Below, piece by piece: positions 59,330 to 64,000 of a DNA stretch of 64,000 bases. Both the position numbers and the translations under genes were made by a program. The DNA comes from Paraphaeosphaeria minitans. Lineage: Eukaryota; Ascomycota; Dothideomycetes; Pleosporales; Didymosphaeriaceae. Each line of letters begins with the position of its first letter. Position 1 is the stretch's first letter. Under the pieces are notes generated by a model. The model searched no databases. It saw only the letters and a list, made by a program, of their open reading frames with translations, and was not told the DNA's origin. The stretch covers positions 2,294,001-2,358,000 of the forward strand of contig WJXW01000003.1 in assembly GCA_015832175.1 (NCBI GenBank), written 5' to 3'.

Positions 59330-61935
59330 TTCGCCTCTAAAAGTGTAGTTATTAACTTTCTTAGAGATATCTTAAGCTTTTTCTAGAACTCTTTAAGCGT
59401 ATTTCTACTAATTAATATAGTAGGTTCCTAAGAGTTTTCTTCTAGATTATATCTGCTCTATTTAATAAAGTATTCCTATTATCCTAACTTATTTTGTTGT
59501 CTGTTAACAATATAGTCTACTTTATACACATTATTGCTATATTAGCGCAATGTGTCTTTAATTAGTAGTTGTTAATAGGGTAGTTTCCTACGCAATTTAT
59601 ATAGTTCTAGTAGGGAAGGATAGAATACTAGATAAACTTTACCCAATTTAGGTAGGTTTACTTAGTAGGCTATAGGTAGAGAGCTAATACACTTATCTAC
59701 TACTCTAGGGCCTAGGAATTTCTAGTCTATCTTCTTATTTAGTTATATAGACTTTAGATTCCTACTTAAAACCTATAGCTTATTACCTTTATTAAGTTGC
59801 AAAGGGGTTCTCTTCTTATTAGAGATAGATTTTTAGTACTTCTATACTACTTATAGCTTCTTTCTTACATTTGCGCGTATTTCTATTAATCTTAATACTA
59901 TTTAGTAGCCCTTTAGGCTTTCCCCGCTACCTAGCGGCATATTAGGCTAGGTTAGGTTAGAGGGATTATATCTAAAGCACACTTAGTATAGTGTGTACCC
60001 TATTACTAAATGTTTGCTGTTATTATACGTATATTCTACTAGAGAGATCTACATTACCTAATTATCTTGCTCTAGGGAGCAGAAGATTTATTAGTATTAT
60101 TCTAGTATTTAGTTCTAGCGTTCTGTTTACCTATTAGTCTAAGGGTGAAAAGCTGAGATTAAAACCCTCCTTAAGTTTAGGTAATAATAGAAAGTATCCT
60201 AGTATTGTACTTTTATTACTAGTCCTCTGTCTGAGAGAATACTCTCTAGATTACTATAAAGTCTAATAACCTTACAAATTTAAGCCTAAGCTAGGTTAGT
60301 GCTATCCTAATCTATTTAGGCTAGTATATAATAAGCTATCTTAGAAAATTAATTAATAATTACTAAGATAGCGTTATATGTTAGTCCTAAGAAGTAACTT
60401 AGGGGCAGATTAGTAATAAAGTCTATTGTTACGTGCTACTATAAATAATTTAGGATAAGAAGCTACTACAAAAGACTATAAGGCTTATATCTTTTATAAG
60501 TTACCTATTAGCACTACTTGCAGTTATAAATATAGTTAGCGACCTCCTTATTTATACTAGTCTAGTGAAACCTTTGTTAAACGCGCTTAAGTATCTAAGT
60601 TACACTAAAATATTCTAAAAGAGGGCTATTATAGCAACTCTTAATAGCTTTTGTACACTTTAAGGGAGACTTAAGCCATACTAGGCTAGTTAGTCCTAAG
60701 CTGCAACTACTTAAACTAGATTACGCCAACTTATTAACCTTATTATCTAATAAGTTTAAATCTTTAGATTTAATAGCCTCTTAGTCCTTTAGAGAGAGGT
60801 AGTTACTAAGACTACCCTTATTTAACCTCTTAAAGTAATAGGTATCTTTATAGGGCCTATTGCCCTATTTTATCTAACTTCTAGAGGGGTTAGTCTCTTA
60901 ATAGGGCTTATTGCCCTATCCTATCTAGTTCCTAAAATAGGTAGAGATAGTAGAGACTAGAGCGTATCTGCCTTACCTTTCTAATAATAGATTAGCTAAA
61001 GGCTTAATAAAGGCTTTATTATTCTTCTACTTAGCATTCTAGGTGCTAAGCATATAGTCTAGGCGCCTTAATAGGCTGTCTGCTAGATTTATTAATCCTG
61101 CCCTATAAGTTATAACAAAGTTATACTTACTTAGGGTAAAATACGACTAGATATAACATAATGTAAGTGTTTTAGTCTCTATAAACTATTAAAGGTTATA
61201 ATAATCTATTAAGACCTTAAAGTGTTAACCTTAAAGGTATTAACGCTAGTATTTAACTAACTTAATAATAGCAAGGAGTTCCTTATTATAAGTGTTGTAG
61301 TAGTACTGCGTAGTGCTTAATTTCCTTAAAAAGAAGTTAATTAGTTATTATAAGTCTAGCTTATTACCTTTAGGCATAAGTTAGCTATAAATAGCACTAA
61401 TTACCCTACCTAAGGCGTTAGTTTTAAAACGTGTCTATTATCTATACTTAAAGTGCACTAGTATAAGCACTTTAAGGAATACGTCTTTTAGCGTTTAGAA
61501 GGCTTTAGTGCCTTCTAGCCTAATATCTAGAGCTACGCTCTCCTCCCTTTGTATCGCTAGCCCCTACCTAGCGCTATCTAGCGCTTTCTTAGTTAAACTA
61601 GTAAGAGGTAGCGCTATTTAAGAGAAATTAGCAATAAACTGTCTATAATAGTTTATAAAGCTAATAAAGACGCGTATATTACGTATATAGGTTAGCTTTA
61701 GCCATAATTATATTACATTAACCTAATCTAGGTTAATTATAAGCCCTTCTAGAGAAATAATAAACCTAAGGTACTTTGTAGTAGTAGTATACTATTTACA
61801 CTTTTTTAGGTTAATAAAGAGCTTTACTTAGCGCAGCCTTTCTAGAATCTCCCTTATATAGGCCTTATATTCCTTTAGTGTATTAGAGAAGATTAATATG
61901 TTATCTAGGTATATAATATAGGTGACATTAATTAG
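59330..61935 (-). pseudogene. Gypsy-G RT end, RNase H, integrase and chromodomain
   Basis: At the right edge the minus strand reads TYIIYLDNILIFS (61925-61885), the RT box with one Asp changed to Asn; copia-B3 interrupts just upstream. RNase H is about 61560-61060 (NFVITYRAGLINLADSLLRR). Integrase includes HPQTNRQTERQNQILE near 60140 and DNQVM..SLVEYTYNNSKH near 60040. The C-terminal region leads to LPKLGKVYLVFYPSLLELYK (HPVFHVSLLEPY-type) and a chromodomain with EENSQEPTILIS (ENSWEPAxNL-type), then a basic tail. TAG/TAA stops throughout. Confidence 0.8.
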
Positions 61936-62130
61936 TGTTGAAGTAAAACACTTACTTCCGTGATTCTTTCTGGATCTACTGATTTATATCACAGGATTCT
62001 TGCTAAGAGGCTTATTTCTTTTGTATATAGTCTGCCCTTTTAGCATCCTTTCCTACAATTAGCTATTTATATTCTTTATAACTCTGCTCCTAAATATCCT
62101 GTAATAGTTCGAGCCCTTTTTACTATAACA
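61936..62130 (+). repeat. Copia-B3 5' LTR
   Basis: 195 bp, ends TACTATAACA; has A at 62065, the variant shared with the B2 5' LTR. Confidence 0.95.
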
Positions 62131-62274
62131 GTTATAAGCCTAGCGCTTAGAACATAGGATAATTCTCCCTACCTACTTAGCAACGCTTAAATTATTATAC
62201 AACACTCTATTTAAAACCTTTCTATGATACAACCCCTCTATTTTTAATTACAAAAATTATTAAAATAGCAGAAG

Positions 62275-64000
62275 TACAGCTTATTAATCGCGCTAGCTAG
62301 CCCTACTAGTTTGTCTAGCTTTAATTCTAAGTAAACTTAAAAGGAATCTAGAACTAAATTAACCTAGAGGCGATTAACGCTCTAGTAATTAATTACGTAA
62401 AGCTAGAACAACCTCTACTCCTATAGAAACTATTACTAATTATAGATACAGCCTCTATAGCGAGTATTTAATTATACAAAGCAGAGCTTACTAAGTATAA
62501 AATAGATAAGGAGAGCTTTCCTTTACAAATAGCAGAATACAGAGTAGTAGTTTTAGACTAGCAAGCAGACTATACTAAGATATAGAATCTCTAGACTTAG
62601 GTAAACGCTATAGTATCGCCTAATCTGCTTGCTCCTACCATAATTACTCTAGTTAATATACGCTATACTACGCTTTAGTCCCTAATTTAACTCTTAAAGG
62701 AAGATCTCGCACTAAATAAAGGAGTTATATAGAATAATGTTTAAGCTTTATACTACGCTTATTTTAAGAAGGCCAAGTAGGTAAGATAAAGTCCTAAGGC
62801 CTAGTTTAAAGAGTGGTAGCTCCTCTATTAAAAAGTAAAAACCTACTTAGTTAGCGAAATTAGCAGACTACTTACTACCTAAGATTTCCTAGATGTAATC
62901 ACCGCGCGTATAGTACTAGATTAGGCCTAATTAATAAACTAATAGCTAATCTAGGATAAGACGCTAGGACAGAATTAGATTACGCTAGACAATCTAGGGA
63001 AGGTATTTTTAGCGCTTATCTAGGAGTATTTAATATAATCTAGTTCTAATAAAACAAGTAGGGTATTCGCTACTTTTAATAGATTATTAAGACAATCTAC
63101 TAACTCTAATAGTTCTAGTTTATCTAATTAGATAAAGAAATAACTAAACTGTCCCTATAAGCCCTATACTTATAAGTAGAAACTAATAGAGTGCTAAAGA
63201 CTTTAAACCGCGATAGCTAAATTACCCTAGGATAGAATATTATTATTTAATCTTACTAATAAAGAAAAATTAGAGATTCTTAATTAACTTAAGTAGCCTA
63301 AGTAGTTAAACCTTTGTAATGCGATCTCAAAGGCAGAATAGAATAAGAAACAATTCTCCACTAAGACTATTAAGTATCCTAGTAGTATTACTGCTGCTCT
63401 ACTAAACCTATTTAATCTGTCTACAGATAATAGAGCATTAGGTGTCTACTCTACTCTACATTCTAACGCTTATCCTCTGTTAGAATATATAATACTAGAC
63501 AGTGCTGTAGTAGTTTACCTAGTTAATAATTGCAAAAGACTTATTCCTAGAACGTTTTAATTATTAAACAAGAGTATAGAGGTAGGTACACAAAGCCTCC
63601 TAATCTTAGGAATTAGTAATAGACTAATTAAGAACGCTTTGCATAGGAAAAATAAGAAATTTATAGAAGATCTACTGCTTTAAGGAGTAAGAGTAGTAGA
63701 AGGCTTTTATGTAAATATTGTATTAGAAGCTCTTTTAAAGAAAGCAAAGATTTAGTACCTTAGTTTAGATTACACTCTTAGGATTAGAAGCCTAGAATAA
63801 AGTGTTATCTTAGTAGACCTAAGATACGAGTATAACTTTACTTTTCTATAATATAAGCTAATCTACTCTTATCTAACTATTATAAGTGTAACTACTAAAG
63901 GATTATCCTAGGTTAATATTAAGAGATTAGATTCTAAGGACCTCTAGTACCTTTAAGTATGGCATGTAGGAAGTAGAGCCCTATAAGCTCTAGTAACTAC
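62275..64000 (+). pseudogene. Copia-B3 gag-pol, N-terminal part
   Basis: Starts at ATA (for ATG) in the same context as B1 6866 and B2 44542 and follows their frame through gag to the beginning of the GAG-pre-integrase region (near 63930-64000). It is heavily RIP-altered, with TAG/TAA throughout. No net indel against the other copies was noticed. Confidence 0.85.

Larger units (their letters stand above)
58819..61935 (-). mobile_element. Ty3/gypsy element G, 3' half
   Basis: Minus-strand chromovirus fragment: RT end (61935) through RNase H and integrase to a chromodomain (about 59510-59330), an untranslated tail, and a probable 3' LTR (59103-58819). It is interrupted at 61935 by copia-B3, so the upstream half should lie past the window end. 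Inserted in the H gene (possible duplication TCTAG, 58814-58818). Confidence 0.75.
61936..64000 (+). mobile_element. Ty1/copia element B3, cut by the window end
   Basis: Starts TGTTGAAGTAAAACACTT with a probable duplication ATTAG at 61931-61935, inserted in the gypsy-G RT. It matches B1 6537 to about 8600. LTR 61936-62130, primer site 62132-62148, gag-pol from 62275. The rest lies beyond 64000. Confidence 0.95.

Noticed and set aside
1..64000. tRNA, rRNA or host protein-coding genes
   Set aside because: No cloverleaf with CCA-adjacent context, no rRNA-like conserved blocks and no long intact frame were seen on either strand.

Overview
The window looks like the interior of a repeat graveyard in a filamentous ascomycete (Pezizomycotina) genome. 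I found no host gene, tRNA, rRNA, or bacterial or viral feature in its 64 kb. Almost every base can be assigned to an LTR retrotransposon or an unclassified repeat. Nearly every reading frame is broken by TAG/TAA codons standing where families have Gln or Trp, ATG starts appear as ATA, and copies differ almost only by C-T/G-A transitions. That is the signature of repeat-induced point mutation (RIP); no RIP index was calculated.

Families (my labels): copia-B (three copies; 195-bp LTRs, one 1721-codon gag-pol and a previously unremarked second frame, ORF2); copia-C (one full copy, one headless and tailless copy, one short internally deleted copy); gypsy-A (216-bp LTRs; three copies, one nested inside another); gypsy-D/E/F (one chromovirus family in three rearranged pieces); gypsy-I and gypsy-G (single chromovirus fragments); and H, an unclassified element whose two inverted copies lie near the ends of the window and whose right copy carries a damaged gene with apparent introns.

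Layout: 1-921 H (-); 922-14583 gypsy-A4 (-), split by copia-B1 at 6537-13780; 14584-17861 gypsy-I (+); 17862-24975 copia-C1 (-); 24976-25285 probable end of gypsy-I; 25286-27508 short copia-C (+); 27509-27697 unassigned; 27698-30141 permuted gypsy-E (+); 30142-31199 start of gypsy-A1 (+); 31200-37711 gypsy-A2 (+), inserted into A1; 37712-37946 rest of A1; 37947-~39040 gypsy-F 5' end (+); ~39040-44213 gypsy-D (-); 44214-51480 copia-B2 (+); 51481-56595 copia-C2 (+); 56596-58818 H (+); 58819-61935 gypsy-G (-); 61936-64000 copia-B3 (+), cut by the window end.

Target-site duplications give the order of several events: B1 entered A4, A2 entered A1, and the short copia-C entered the gypsy-I end. Copia-B2 has mismatched flanks and LTRs from two different lineages, so it marks a recombination (or assembly) joint. 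The most interesting content is not the standard gag-pol genes but the extra frames beside them: copia-B ORF2, an antisense frame in gypsy-A, a sense frame beyond the gypsy-I chromodomain, and the intron-bearing H gene.
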